Assembly (NCBI GenBank): GCA_025765615.1
Contig: JAIVFJ010000121.1
Coordinates: 62,001-126,000 of the forward strand
Reading direction: 5' to 3'
Length of the DNA: 64,000 nt
Source: Zopfochytrium polystomum
Lineage: Eukaryota > Chytridiomycota > Chytridiomycetes > Chytridiales > Chytridiaceae
The translations under genes were made by a program, and so were the position numbers. The notes under the pieces are model-generated. The model worked only from the letters and a program-made list of their open reading frames with translations, did not search any database and had not been told where the DNA came from. This document shows, piece by piece, positions 44,694-55,735 of this stretch; the stretch's first letter is position 1; every line of letters starts with the position of its first letter.

Positions 44694-45211
44694 ACGGATG
44701 GAGTAGTCTCTCGCTCCCAGTTTTCTTTTGTTAGATTATTTTGTTAATCCATTTCTTACTTCAGCGCTACTGATCTCATTCCATTCTTCTCCTTTTCTCA
44801 CTCCCTCTTCCTCCCTTTCTTTTTTCGATATCATTCACCTTAATTCCTGTCGCCCACCAATCCCTCCTGATTTAGTTCATCTCAGGAGGTGATGCGGTGC
44901 AGCCTCGAAACCCAAGCTCTGCCTCCCCACCGTCTCTCTCCTTTTCATGCCGCACCAGTTTGCTAGGAACTTCTTTTCTATCTGGAAGTTTGAATTTCGC
45001 GTACCCCTGGGGATCGCGTCGTGACTTCTGGTCTGCACATCCCCTCTTTTGTCAGCCAGCAAAGACTCACCGTTCTTTACTCCCTCTCTACCGGGTATCA
45101 GCTTTTTCCTAATATCTTTCTCTTCAGTGCGGGACCAAACACCGAAAAGGATCACCCAGAGTTAAAAAAAAAAAAGCAGCCTCATGAATAATGTACCTGT
45201 CAATGATCATT
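44694..45211. other. 3' flank, no supported gene
   Basis: Pyrimidine-rich sequence after the SPFH gene and a poly-A run at about 45163-45174. No gene. Confidence 0.55.
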
Positions 45212-47008
45212 TTAGCGCTCTTTGACTTTTGAAGCTCCCCAAACTGGCCAAAACACCAGGGCACTTGCAGCCCTCGTCTTCCCGCCGCCGCCCCCATCAT
45301 CCCCCATCCTCCACCTCCACGCCAAGGAATTGATGGCGCGTGTTACCACTGTCGTGCAATTTGGGCGTGTTCTCCCGCGTAAACACGCTCGGTCGTCATC
45401 GCAAAACTCCTCAGTTTCCCTATATAAGCCAGATTTGGTTGTAGAAACCAGCCGCATCTGGTGAACCCACACCATGATTATTTTGTTTATATGGGCCCTA
45501 AGGAAGGGGCTAGCTTTGGAAATTTCCATATCTGGGTGAGTTGTCATTCTGGCTGTTCTTGTTGGCAGTTCCCCCAGGAGAATGGCCATTAAAGAGCCTT
45601 CTGGACTGACAACACCTGCAGCCGTTCCACCCATAGGGCCCCCAACTTAATCAGAAAAGCCAGTTTCACATCTTGAAACCCGTTGTACTGAGCAAGGTGG
45701 CTGTGGAAGGCAGGTCTACGTCTCTGATGCTTCTAGTAATATGACTTTCTAGTCGGTTTTCTTTGCTGGGACCTCTCAAAACAGATTCACCAGCAACAGT
45801 TTGATTCTCAGACCCCCAAAAGACGGTTGTGTCACTGGGAGTTTTTGTTTTGGCATGACAGAATTCTCTTATTGGGATTCTGGTCTGAAATGGATTCCAA
45901 AATTCTTTATTGCACATCAACTAGTTTGGGAAATCCTGCCAGCTCCTCCATTGATGGAAAACTCAGATGCAACCTGTGAGACTTTGCTCTCTAAATCTCC
46001 TTACCCTGGGCGGAAAGTGAAGAAAGAGCCTCAAAACCAATACTGACAAGTGAAAAGGCAAATCAAAAGTGTCTAGTGGTCGCCAGACAGGAAACTGTAT
46101 TTGCTTCTGTTGAGATTTGAGCCTGAGAAGCCAGCTTCCTATGTTGATGGCGACCTTGTTGCCACAGCTGATGCGACTTACACTAAGTCAAGATTTAGGT
46201 GAAGACAGCAGTGATTCTAGCTTTGCTTTCCTAGGCCTTGCCAGTGAGGACAATGCGATTAGAATCACACTCAATGGTTCAGAGAAATGTAGAACTGGGG
46301 CAGCTCACAGCTGCTCCAGGTCAGCTGACTATTGTCTGAGTGTGCAAGAAACCCTTTGTCTGCTGTGCAGAGACCTCTGTCCAGGCTTCCGGACGCACAC
46401 TGGTTTATTTGAAATGCTCCTGATGATTTCAAATCATCTTTATTCTGTGAGAAGACTGGTCACGGCGCACAGACCTCTGGACAGACCTTTGTGAGACTAT
46501 ACTCACTGCTTTGACCCTTGGATCTTGGCCCTAGAGTGAGGGAAAACAAATAGTAGTCTAAAACTAACTTTATTGGGCTGTTGTCTTGGGGGGTGGTTCA
46601 ACCCTACTACTTGCCTAGTCCACGAAGTATCCCTACTGATCAGTCTAACAGGGGTTTCAAACACAAAGAATGAACTCTGAAGGATCGGTGTGGGAGCACC
46701 AATTCCTCGCATGGCTGTGGGCCAGTGCAAGGGAAAACAGAAGGGCACTCCTGAGGGCACAACTCAACTGCAGAATAAAGAGAGAGAAGAGGGAAACGGC
46801 GTTATCACAGGAACAAATCACAGCACGATGGTGGAGCCGAAATGGCATTATCAAGATGCTCTAGCATCTTTTCAATCGACGAGGCACATACGCCATGCCA
46901 GGTCCGTCGCCAACAGATCAGCTTCAATCAGGGAAAAGGTATTGCCAAGTATCTTCACATACGCGATAGCTGGATCGGTGAAACAGTCTTCCCGTGTGAA
47001 GGACGGAT
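45212..47008. other. composition island, unrecognised
   Basis: From about 45470 to 46900 the sequence is lower in GC and has none of the codon-third-position GC bias of neighbouring genes. Several frames stay open by 80-140 codons (minus 45212-45634 and 45666-45920; plus 46117-46494 and 46690-47058) and read like protein, but I recognise nothing. It may be a degraded mobile element or foreign DNA. Confidence 0.35.
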
Positions 47009-47617
47009 CTAGCGAATGTTCAAGTTATCTTCTCTATTCGACTTTCTTGCCCCCTTGACTGACAACAAAGCGCAAAACAAAAATGGCTCGAGGAGGGTCC
47101 TCCGTACTTTGCTCAATGAGCAGGAAACCAGCCGGGGTACTAGTACCAGGGTCTGGCGATCTATCGCAGAACGCAAACAGTCCTCATGTAGACCAGTTAA
47201 AGCGATTGGAGAGACGCCGTCGAGGAGGAATGTTGTAGAAATGACGAGATCAAAAGGTAGCGAGGGTGTCAAAATGGGGGCGGAGGGAGTGATAAAGGCT
47301 GCGAGTAGGAAGAAAACCACAACATGAGGGAGGTACAAGTTCAGCAGTGTTGTGATCAAGTGGGGAGACAAGTGCATTCCAGTCGCCGAACCAGTAAGCT
47401 GGGTGGTGTTGAGCGGAGTTGTGGTTGAGAAGATTGGTGCACCACTCCTGGAGGGGTGCAGTTTCAGGGGAATGTCGCGAAGCAGGCTAGTAAATGGAAC
47501 ATAGAAAAAGGCGGCGATGGTGAAAAGAGAGATGTATGGCGAGTCCTCTTGTGGCGTGTTGGCTGGTGTCAGTGACGTGTCGGTAAAAGGAAGATGTAAA
47601 GATAAAGCCAACGCCAA
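47009..47617 (-). other. long open minus-strand frame, hydrophobic
   Basis: A 200-codon open frame without an early ATG (the first ATG lies about 80 codons in). It encodes hydrophobic stretches (I-S-L-F-T-I-A-A-F-F-Y-V-P-F; V-V-V-F-F-L-L-A-A-F). It may be an exon of a membrane protein or chance. Not recognised. Confidence 0.25.
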
Positions 47618-48125
47618 CGCCGCGTGTTTGGTTGTCGATGCATCAGTGATGATGCCAATGAATTTTTTTGAAATGGTGGGAAACGGTTTCGCAGACCGTC
47701 AGCGGTCGTGGCCTCACGCTGCCGGTGCCGTTTCCCCTTTCGCCGACCGGTGCCTTTGAGATTCTCTCAGGTACTGTTTGGAAAAGAGGTCTCCTGCTGC
47801 ACGGTTTTTTCGCGTCATCCAGGGGCGGGACTTTCGGCTACTGTTACTCGGCGTTGCTCAATCCAAGGCAGTCGTGGGCACCAAGGGGGTTATTGAGTAT
47901 GTCGGTCGTAAGAATTGCTTCAACCAGCGGGATGGAAAGCGGACAAGAATGTCAAGCAAAGAAAGACAAGCAGATTTTTCTGGGTCGGCAGACACCACCG
48001 ACGGTCTCAAAAAGGAAAACGAGGAAAAAAACAGCCGCCCGCATCGATCGCCCGCACCAACCACCTCCCAACACCACACCCGCTACCCGGCTTACCCACC
48101 CACCCACCCACCCCAACACACACGT
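47618..48125. other. upstream region of FkbM gene 3
   Basis: The coding frame of the gene at 48126 is open through this stretch, but the residues look random and no paralogue shares them, so I do not include them. No TATA box is obvious. Confidence 0.5.
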
Positions 48126-49382
48126 ATGCGGTCCTCGCCATCCTGCACCCTCGCGGCCTTCGCCGCCCTCGCCATAGTCGGCTTCGTCTCCCTGTCCACC
48201 CTCGTCTACTCCCTGATCACCTGGGGCGGTAGCAGCAGCAGCAGCAGCACAGCTGCCGACCGCCACCACCACGCCACTCGCCCAGGCCCCCTCGGCGAAA
48301 TCCCCGTCAAAGAGTACGCCCTCCCGCCCGCCGCCTCGCCCGCCGAGCGCCAGGCGCAAGCGCGCTTCTTCCAGTCCGTCTTCTGCTCCCAGTTCTACCC
48401 GCTCCCAGTCTCCTCCTCCTCCTCCGCCGTCCTCAACTACACCGCAGTCCACCTCTCTGGCATGCACCCGGACATCACCCGGACCCCGATCGTCTCCGAC
48501 GTCGGCATGTACGTACTCGGCGGCTCCGGCGACGCCGTGTCCGAAGCGATCGTGCGCTACGGGATCTGGGAGGGCGACCTGTCGCGCGGGTTCGTCGCCG
48601 CGCTGGCGGAGGCCGAGTCCGTCGGCATCACCGACCCGCTGTTTCTGGACGTCGGGTCCAACCTCGGGATGCACTCTGTCGCGGTGCTGGCGTACGGGTA
48701 CAGGGTGGTGTCGATCGACGCGTTGACGATGAACGCGAATCATTTCATGTCGACGCTGTGCAGGCACCCGAAGCTGGTGGAGAAATCGACGTTTATACGC
48801 AGCGTGAGTGTTTCAGTGCGGGAGGGAGTGAGATGCAAAACGCTTCATCCACCACACACACACACACAGGGCCTCGGATCTCAACTCTCCACGTGCGCCC
48901 TCACGTCCTCGGACGCCAACCTCGGCGACGGCGTCGTGACGTGCGACCCCACAACGATCGCGCAGTACAAGGCGGACCCGCGTCCGCCCGGGCTGTACCC
49001 ACTGCGGCAGTGGCTCCCCATCGCCCCCCTCGACAGCTTCGTGGACGAGGACGTGTGGGTACTCAAGATGGACGTCGAAGGGTTCGAGCTGGACGTGCTC
49101 CGCGGTGCCGCGCGGCTGTTCACGACGCGCAAAGTGCACTACGTGCTGACCGAGGTCATGGGCGGAGACAACCCAAAATCCAGGGAGATGGTCGTGCTGC
49201 TGAAGCGGTACGGGCTGTCGTGCAGCGAGGAGGGTTGGTACGGAAAGAGGTGGGAGATTCCCGATGCGGCGAGCGAGGTTGTGTTGAAGGATACGATATA
49301 CAACCTCTGGTGCTTGCACCCGGAGAATCTGAAAAGGGCGGGATTGGGTGAGAAGGTGGACCGCTCGCTCAGAAACGTGTGA
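48126..49382 (+). CDS. FkbM-family methyltransferase, membrane-anchored, copy 3
   Basis: Two exons (48126-48803, 48870-49382; intron 66 nt) give 396 residues. A signal anchor (A-A-F-A-A-L-A-I-V-G-F-V-S-L) is followed by a poly-Ser and His-rich stem. The SAM motif is F-L-D-V-G-S-N-L-G-M-H-S-V-A-V (Ser for Ala), and the FkbM signature K-M-D-V-E-G-F-E-L-D-V-L is intact. The intron falls at the same codon as in copies 1 and 2, with the exon resuming at G-L-G-S. This intron is a multiple of three with no stop, so a retained intron would add 22 residues. Exon 2 is closest to copy 2. Confidence 0.9.
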   Translation: MRSSPSCTLAAFAALAIVGFVSLSTLVYSLITWGGSSSSSSTAADRHHHATRPGPLGEIPVKEYALPPAASPAERQAQARFFQSVFCSQFYPLPVSSSSSAVLNYTAVHLSGMHPDITRTPIVSDVGMYVLGGSGDAVSEAIVRYGIWEGDLSRGFVAALAEAESVGITDPLFLDVGSNLGMHSVAVLAYGYRVVSIDALTMNANHFMSTLCRHPKLVEKSTFIRSVSVSVREGVRCKTLHPPHTHTQGLGSQLSTCALTSSDANLGDGVVTCDPTTIAQYKADPRPPGLYPLRQWLPIAPLDSFVDEDVWVLKMDVEGFELDVLRGAARLFTTRKVHYVLTEVMGGDNPKSREMVVLLKRYGLSCSEEGWYGKRWEIPDAASEVVLKDTIYNLWCLHPENLKRAGLGEKVDRSLRNV

Positions 49383-49740
49383 CCCCGCTGTGTAATTACG
49401 AGTTGGGTAGACGTCAGTCGAGGGTCCGTTGAAAATTATGACATTGCATTTTGCCAGTCGAAGAACCTTCCCCTATAACAACCTTCCTCCTTGAAACGAC
49501 CCGAAAAACTCTTCCAATCCTTTCGATCGCACTCGCAGAACATAGTGCAACGCCAAAATCTCCACGGTTTCGCGGGTCACCGCAAAGTCCCGCAGAGCCG
49601 AATTGAATGAAACCGCAACAGGATAACTCACATTTTGTTCCGTCAACGGAGTGACTAACTGTTCGTAGGTGCTGGTGGTACCACCTGGACACTTGCGATT
49701 CTGTGAGGATCGCCATTGCGGAGCGAATCTGCAGAAGTGT
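49383..49740. other. intergenic
   Basis: No gene. 'attttgccagtcg' at about 49448 also occurs after FkbM gene 2 (about 41104), so some 3' flank was copied with the gene. Confidence 0.5.
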
Positions 49741-50724
49741 CTACTGCATTCTTTCGGGAGGGTGAGCAGATTTCCGACTTATGGGTTTGCGACCCGCCAT
49801 CCAAGAGACGGGCCAGGGTTGATTTTTGCAGTGAGGACGTGGAACGCCTGGCCCGACTGGATTTGCGAGATCGTGATAGTTAACTTTGGTTAAGCGCGAG
49901 AGATTACGGATGAACGCGGTTAACCACGAAGGGCAAACCCACCAATCCAGAACCTCATCCCTCCCGCCCGCTCTCGCATACCGCATCGCCCTGTCGGACC
50001 ACTTCATCCTCAGCCCGCTCGCCGCCCACCAGCCCAGCACCTCCACGTGCCCGTTCAAGCTGGCATTATCCATCGCATACTCGGTCCACCTCAGCTCCAA
50101 CCCGCTCTCCTCCCTCCACCACCGCAGCACATCAACGTGTCCAAACTCGCTCGCCCAATCCATCGCATTATCGTGCCACCGCAGCTCGGCCAGTATCCTT
50201 GGACGGCCCGTGGCGAGGTGGCGGGAGTAAGTCTGCCGCCACCAGCGGAGGACGGCGACGTGGCCGTGCATGCTAGCTTTGTCGAGGGACCGGGCGGTGT
50301 AGCGCAGCGGGAGCGGGGTGGAGGTCCACCACTGCAGGACGGTGACGTGGCAGTTGGGACTGGCGACGTCGAGGGACTGCGAAGTGGAGCGGAGCGGGAG
50401 GAGAAGGGAGGCGGGCGGAGGTTTGGTGAGGACGAGGAGTGGTGGAACCACCAGTCGAGGACGGGGACGTGGTTGTTTGCGCTGGCGCGGTAGACGGATG
50501 CGTTTGTGTGCAGGAAGCCAAAGTGGTCTGGGTCCGTCGTTTGAAGGCCTTTGGACGACTTTGCGGACGGTACTGAACAAGCGGATCGCCGACGAGGAGC
50601 GTCTGGATGAGAAAGATGATGGTATCGTTGTCGAGGGTGCGAGAACGGGCGGCCTTGGGGTCGTCGTCGTCGATCGTCGTTTGGTGCTTTTTATTTTTAT
50701 AATGTTCCAGCCCCAAAGGGCCAA
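49741..50724 (-). pseudogene. divergent WW-repeat gene with frame changes
   Basis: The main frame holds units V-L-Q-W-W-T-S-T, V-L-R-W-W-R-Q-T, V-L-R-W-W-R-E-E-S-G, V-L-G-W-W-A-A-S-G and V-L-D-W-W. The N-terminal part lies in two other frames: D-N-D-T-I-I-F-L-I-Q-T-L-L-V near 50600-50640, and S-A-N-N-H-V-P-V-L-D-W-W near 50450-50500. At least two shifts are therefore needed. After the last WW unit the frame runs on for about 60 residues of unique sequence to 49741. It is a divergent member; its repeats carry Arg-rich cores (R-W-W-R) not seen in the others. Confidence 0.65.
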
Positions 50725-51329
50725 CAGGAAGAGAAAGTGCCATCAACGGTGAACTGTTATGGACTGCAAACCCACCCCACGCACTACAGACTTACAGGGT
50801 CGTCAGGCATCTCCACTGCACCACTCCTTGTGATTCAAGACCATACTCTTTCTTGTTGCCTTCAACAGCTGGCATCGTGACTTGGACCCTAGGCCCTTGA
50901 GTGACAGATACCCAGACCCCCCATGCTTTCCCAGCTAGGCTCTTGTGAGGGGCGATCGTCGTTGGGTGCGCCCATCCTCGTTCGCTGATTTGTCTTTCAG
51001 ACAAATGATTTCAAGCCAAGAGATAACGAAGAAGCACCGAGCAAACACAATAACTGTTTATTGTGCTTATTTACTGTTCAAAACCGAACAGAAATCCGTT
51101 TTGTTAATCTGCACAGTTGAATGTGGAACAGTACTTTCTCTTAAAATACACGTGATCTGTCATATTCCCTTAGCTGAGGCACGACCTGGTCAGGTGGTCA
51201 GGCCCGTGGACTCCCAGTGCGAGCAGTCGATTTGAGCACCGCTCGCGTCGCCAGCACCCATCACTCGGCATTAACCGACGGAGTGCGACCCGATTCCAAC
51301 ATTCTTGTTGGTAAGCTTCAACCATCAGA
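50725..51329. other. low-GC spacer, no supported gene
   Basis: A minus-strand frame at 50792-51004 (V-T-M-P-A-V-E-G-N-K-K-E-Y-G-L-E) looks protein-like but is not recognised. The composition resembles the 45-47 kb island. Confidence 0.35.
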
Positions 51330-52075
51330 CCCATCTGCCGCTCAACCAGTAGCCTCTTGTTCTAAGCAAAAACATCGCACCGCAGCACCGCCCAGGCCGC
51401 GCTGAGCATAAAACAAACAGACGCTCCAGTGGCACATAGCAGTGATCGTGATGCAGTTCTCCTTCAGTCCTGGAAGTGAGGGATAGGTGCCAAGGCGTGT
51501 GTTTTGATGATTGGTAAATGGGATGCCTGTCGACGACTGTCCTCTCCACCACTGCGTCGGCAGGTGGAGGTGGAGTGGGGGAGGGTGGTGGGCGGTGGCT
51601 GCGCTTGTCAGAAGGTGTAATGCCGCAGTCGCGTTCCCAAAGGATGGTCTCATCGCAACGAGGGCGCCAGATGAGTCGATGGACGTCTAGGAGGAAATCG
51701 TGGAAGATGCGCACAAGAGCTGTGACAACATCATCGGCCGGGAAGGTCTCGCGGTGGTAAAGAATATCGTAAAGGACTGAGGGATGACGCCACGAAGGAG
51801 GGTGAGGAAGTTGAGGGGTGCGTTGACAGAGAGGGAAAATTCAGGGAGGTTGAGCCAGAAGGGAACAAAGGAGTGAGGGGAAGGGCGCAAGGGGTCTGAA
51901 GGAGAGCAAGCGGCAAGGGCGATGCCCGGCGTTGCATACCAGGCTGTGCTGCCAGTATTGGTGGCCAGGAACTGGGTTGAGATATCGCTCTCAAATTGAT
52001 GGAGAGGATCTTCCGCAACAAACAGGTGGTGTTTGTCTCCGAGCCACCGCCCCACACAGCCGTGGATCGCACGCC
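51330..52075 (-). mobile_element. LINE-like retrotransposon C-terminal relic
   Basis: Minus-strand frames give F-F-T-T-A-R-P and then, in another frame, F-H-D-F-L-L-D-V-H-R-L-I-W-R-P-R-C-D and W-E-R-D-C-G-I-T. The pattern 'helix, L-I-W-x-x-R-C, W-E, x-x-G-I-T' is what I associate with the region after the reverse transcriptase in fungal LINE ORF2 proteins. There are frame breaks and no reverse-transcriptase core in the window. The call rests on pattern memory and needs a search. Confidence 0.35.
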
Positions 52076-52086
52076 CGCGTCTCCTC

Positions 52087-53280
52087 ATGCCAGATCATCA
52101 GGCCCCTCTACCCCCCCGGATTCCGCAGCACGCCGCAGAGACCGTCTGTCGCTTCATCGACTCTCCTCATGATCGCTTTGTCGTCGCGACCCTCTTCGTC
52201 CTCCCCATGATCCAAGCTGCCGCCTACCGCACCCTCCACGACCGTTTCCAGAACGAGTTTGATCGCGCAGCCTCGATCGGTAGCATCCAGCTGCTCGACC
52301 GGCTCCTCGCTTACTGCAAGCTCATGAATCTCGAACCGCGCTTCTCGCTCAGCATTTACGGAGCCGTCGACAGCGCTGGTGCCAAAGGCCATGTTCAAGT
52401 TCTCCAGTGGTGGAAAGGTAGCGGCCTGCCGCCGCCGCTCCCTAATGGGTGCCCTTTAAGCGAGGCTTCCAAACACGGCCACGTGGCAGTGCTGCAGTGG
52501 TACAAGGACAGTGGATGGCCTCTGGATTACTCGTGGTTGGCAATGGACCAGGCAAGCGAGGCTGGCCATGTGCCAGTCCTGCAGTGGTGGAAAGACAGTG
52601 GACTACCCCTCAAGTTCGACCGCGCCATGAGACATGCAAGCTCCAACAATCACATCAATGTACTCCAGTGGTGGAAGGACAGTGGGCTGCGTATTCGTAC
52701 TGAGATACACGATTTGGATAATGTCAGCTCAATTGAGGTGCTGGAGTGGTGGAGGAGAAGTGGGCTTGAGATCTTTTGTGGCGATTCGCTGATCCGTGCA
52801 AGTGAGAGTGGAAACTTGGAAGTTTTAGACTGGTGGAAGTCGAGCGGCCTGAAACTGACCCACATCAATGCTGCGGTATATTCGGCGTGTCGTGCAGGAA
52901 ACCTTGGTAGTTTGCAGTGGTGGAAGGACAGTGGCTTGGATGTCGATGTGCGTCATGCATTGACGAATTGCTTTCGCATTCCTCCAGCTGTAGTTCAGTG
53001 GTGGGGCAAGAGCGGCTGGCCAGCCATCTCAGACGAGAGTCATTTGGTTGAAGCAAGCTCAGAAGGAAGAGTGGACATACTGCAGATCTGGAAAGCAAGC
53101 GGTGAAAACGTTGAGTATGGTGAAAAGCCACTGGACAGCGCTCTGCTCTCTGGGAACGTTGCGGCGCTGAGCTGGTGGAAAGAAAGCGGCTTGGAGCTCA
53201 AGTTTTCGAGCCCGGTGACCGAAAAACTGGGTGACGGGTCCATCGGGCAAAGGTGGTTGAAAGAAAATGGGCTGATATGA
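52087..53280 (+). CDS. intact WW-repeat protein
   Basis: 397 residues, no introns; start at the first ATG of the frame (52087). The F-box-like block is shorter than in others (A-A-E-T-V-C-R-F-I, then V-V-A-T-L-F-V-L-P). It continues with L-L-D-R-L-L-A-Y-C and ten units, such as VLQWYKDSG, VLQWWKDSG, VLEWWRRSG, SLQWWKDSG and ALSWWKESG. The cap is G-Q-R-W-L-K-E-N-G-L. One unit has W-Y and one has I-W instead of W-W, as at matching places in the 28287 gene, so unit identity is conserved between paralogues rather than shuffled. It is followed on the same strand by the member at 54272. Confidence 0.85.
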   Translation: MPDHQAPLPPRIPQHAAETVCRFIDSPHDRFVVATLFVLPMIQAAAYRTLHDRFQNEFDRAASIGSIQLLDRLLAYCKLMNLEPRFSLSIYGAVDSAGAKGHVQVLQWWKGSGLPPPLPNGCPLSEASKHGHVAVLQWYKDSGWPLDYSWLAMDQASEAGHVPVLQWWKDSGLPLKFDRAMRHASSNNHINVLQWWKDSGLRIRTEIHDLDNVSSIEVLEWWRRSGLEIFCGDSLIRASESGNLEVLDWWKSSGLKLTHINAAVYSACRAGNLGSLQWWKDSGLDVDVRHALTNCFRIPPAVVQWWGKSGWPAISDESHLVEASSEGRVDILQIWKASGENVEYGEKPLDSALLSGNVAALSWWKESGLELKFSSPVTEKLGDGSIGQRWLKENGLI

Positions 53281-53539
53281 CTGAGAAAAGACTGCTGCTT
53301 TGGACCGATAACAGTGTGCTGACAGGGGAATGCAATGAAAATTGAAGTGATACCTCATACATTTCGCAACACTTCAAAAACAATGGTACTCGCTTCCCAT
53401 TACCGTCAAGGCCAACCAATCTGCTGAGAACTAGTACTCAATGCGAAAGTCTTTGCTAATGTGATTGGAACGAACTCCGAATATCTTTGTTTTCATCTTT
53501 ACCAGTCAGAACACGGAAGGTATGGGATGTGTACAACGC

Positions 53540-53975
53540 AGTGCTTCAGCGACACTCCACTCCCACACCCGGTGGCAGTCTCCCATCTCCCTCCCTGCTC
53601 GCCGCACCAAACTGCTTCCCGTAATCGTCCAACACCTGTTCGACGACCTGCCCCGTCTTGTCATCCACCGCAGGCGCCTCCCCACACAAACACCCAATTC
53701 CTTTCCCATCCACCAGCCGCAGGTACTCTTCCATGGACAAGGAGGGCGGGTAAATCGACTTGGGTCGCGTGTGGCCCGCAGCAGCGGCGGTTGAGCCGCG
53801 CTTGCAGGAGCGATTTGATCGCGTTCCAGTCGCGCTCGCCGTTGGTTGCTGTGGCTTGGACGGCCTTCATGGTGAAGACGGGTCGCCTCTTGTAGCCTGG
53901 CTCGAGCGCTTTGAGGCGTTCGTTGGCGCCTCCGACCCTGTGGGAACGCATACAGGGTAAATCGAATACGCGATT
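53540..53975 (-). other. unrecognised minus-strand coding-like stretch
   Basis: Two frames read like one protein joined by a single shift near 53790: V-F-T-M-K-A-V-Q-A-T-A-T-N-G-E-R-D-W-N-A-I-K, then S-I-Y-P-P-S-L-S-M-E-E-Y-L-R-L and G-I-G-C-L-C-G-E-A-P-A-V-D-D. The end is near 53546. No family is known to me. It lies between two intact WW-repeat genes on the opposite strand. Confidence 0.3.
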
Positions 53976-54271
53976 AGGCACTTGGTAAGTGAGAATGGTG
54001 AATCACAGATTGTCAGCGTACCGACCATTGCGAATTCTTCGGTCGCGCGCTTTCTTATGGGCTCAACGGCGCTGTCGGATCAAACGCCTCCGCCATCCAA
54101 AAACCCTGCTCTCCTCTCGCGTCGCTGGCCGACTTGCTGGCGACATGTCGATTCTGGGAGGGTGGCCGCCGAGTCAATCGGCGAGACACCCACAAACTCA
54201 GCCACAGATCGCAGAGCAGATCGCCGAAACAAGACGCTTCACCCGTCCGTCTGCCCAACCCCCCTTCCCAG

Positions 54272-55285
54272 ATGCTTCCCTCCCACATTGCAACATCCAT
54301 CAGCCACTACCTCGATGCGCGGGATCAGTACCGCCTCGCGACGCTCTTCTGCCTCGAGTCCGTCCAAGTCCACTCCTTTCGTCGAATCTGTTGGAGGGGG
54401 TTCGTCGCTGCGAGCGGGCGCGGCGACCTGGAGCTTCTCGATTGGCTTGAGCGCACTTGGGAGTTGTACCCGCCCGATCGACTGCACTGGATCTACAAGG
54501 AAGTTCCCCGTGCCATTGAGCGCGCTTCTGAAAAAGGCCACGTGCGAGTGCTGGAGTGGTGGAAGAAAAAGGCGTCGGTCCACGATTGGAAGGGCGCGAC
54601 CGAGAAATACGGAGATTCCCTCACCGCCGCCAGCGCCAACGGTCACGTTGCTGTCCTTCAGTGGTGGAAAGATAGCGGATTCGATTTTAGGTGCAGATTT
54701 CACTCGATGGATATGGCAAGCGCGGGAGGCCACGTTCCCGTCTTACAGTGGTGGAAAGACAGTGGGTACGAACTCGATTACCGCTACTGCATGGACAAAG
54801 CCAGTGCAAATGGACATATTTCGGTGCTGCAGTGGTGGAAAGAAAGCGGCCTCCCCCTTAAATACACCTACGTCGCTCTCAACTCAGCCAGCGGGAACGA
54901 ACGCATGGAAGTCCTGCAGTGGTGGCTGGATAGCCGGCTGGAGCTGAAGTTTTCGCCGCCAGCGATGTACCGGGCCAGCAGGCGCGTCTTGGACTTGTTC
55001 AAGCAAAACAACATCCATATGATTTGCTACGATCGCTGCTTAGTACGTGCAAGCGCCGTTGGCGACGTCGAGACTCTGCAGTACTGGCGAAACAGCGTTC
55101 AACGGCTGGAATACTCTGAAAACCCCATGGATGCAGCGATTCGTTCGGGAAATGTCGCTGCACTGCAGTGGTGGAAAGACTCCGGCCTGGAGCTCAAGTA
55201 CACGAAGAGATTCGTGGACGCTCTTGGAAGTCGATCCAAGGCGCGAAGGTGGTTTAAGGAAAATGGACTCCTGGAGGAGAGATGA
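54272..55285 (+). CDS. intact WW-repeat protein, short subfamily
   Basis: 337 residues from the ATG at 54272; the frame is open further upstream but only with a TTG, and the upstream residues are not conserved. The N-terminus (L-P-S-H-I-A-T-S-I-S-H-Y-L-D-A-R-D, L-A-T-L-F-C-L-E-S) and the late block with Leu-Phe and Tyr-Trp replacing W-W (D-L-F-K-Q-N-N, L-Q-Y-W-R-N) match the broken gene at 2398-3446, so these two form a subfamily. WW units include VLEWWKKKA, VLQWWKDSG, VLQWWKESG and ALQWWKDSG. Cap: A-R-R-W-F-K-E-N-G-L. The predicted role is the same as for other members, and unproven. Confidence 0.85.
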   Translation: MLPSHIATSISHYLDARDQYRLATLFCLESVQVHSFRRICWRGFVAASGRGDLELLDWLERTWELYPPDRLHWIYKEVPRAIERASEKGHVRVLEWWKKKASVHDWKGATEKYGDSLTAASANGHVAVLQWWKDSGFDFRCRFHSMDMASAGGHVPVLQWWKDSGYELDYRYCMDKASANGHISVLQWWKESGLPLKYTYVALNSASGNERMEVLQWWLDSRLELKFSPPAMYRASRRVLDLFKQNNIHMICYDRCLVRASAVGDVETLQYWRNSVQRLEYSENPMDAAIRSGNVAALQWWKDSGLELKYTKRFVDALGSRSKARRWFKENGLLEER

Positions 55286-55326
55286 AGCATCTTTTGCGGC
55301 GCGCTGATGTGCCAGTCTCAATGCAA

Positions 55327-55605
55327 TTAAAGAAGAAACCGCCATTTTTTCGAGTGGATATTGGAGGCAGATTGTGTTTCAAGAGCTCGAGGGTAGCACT
55401 GCAGGACAGAAGGGTGACCGTTCGCGCTCGCTGTGTCCATGCCAAAGTTGCAATCGAGCTTGCATCCGCTGTCTTTCCACCACTCCACGACGTGAACGTG
55501 GCCTCCCGCGCTGCCACATCCAGTGCAGTAACCCTGAAATCGAGCCCGCTTATTTACTGTAGTACAACAGATAGACTCGATGCCCAAACGCAGACGACTC
55601 TCCAT
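55327..55605 (-). pseudogene. WW-repeat gene fragment
   Basis: A minus-strand fragment with one and a half units: S-A-G-G-H-V-H-V-V-E-W-W-K-D-S-G, then M-D-T-A-S-A-N-G-H and V-L-Q-C-Y. It has neither N-terminus nor cap. It faces the gene at 54272, tail to tail. Confidence 0.65.
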
Positions 55606-55735
55606 TTTACCTCAGCGTCAGTGAAACCAAAGTCTGTTCTGGCCAGGATGCTGGTGTAGTCTGGAAGTCAAGCTCTCAAAGACGCTCCCTTGATTTCGAA
55701 TTGGAAGGAGGAAATCAGTCAACCATCGGTTTATT

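Noticed and set aside
47778..48125. N-terminal extension of FkbM copy 3
   Set aside because: The frame is open but the residues are random-looking and not shared with copies 1 and 2; the signal anchor starts at the ATG at 48126.
51180..51260. Possible tRNA-like stretch
   Set aside because: A few T-arm-like bases are present, but no acceptor stem or anticodon arm can be paired.
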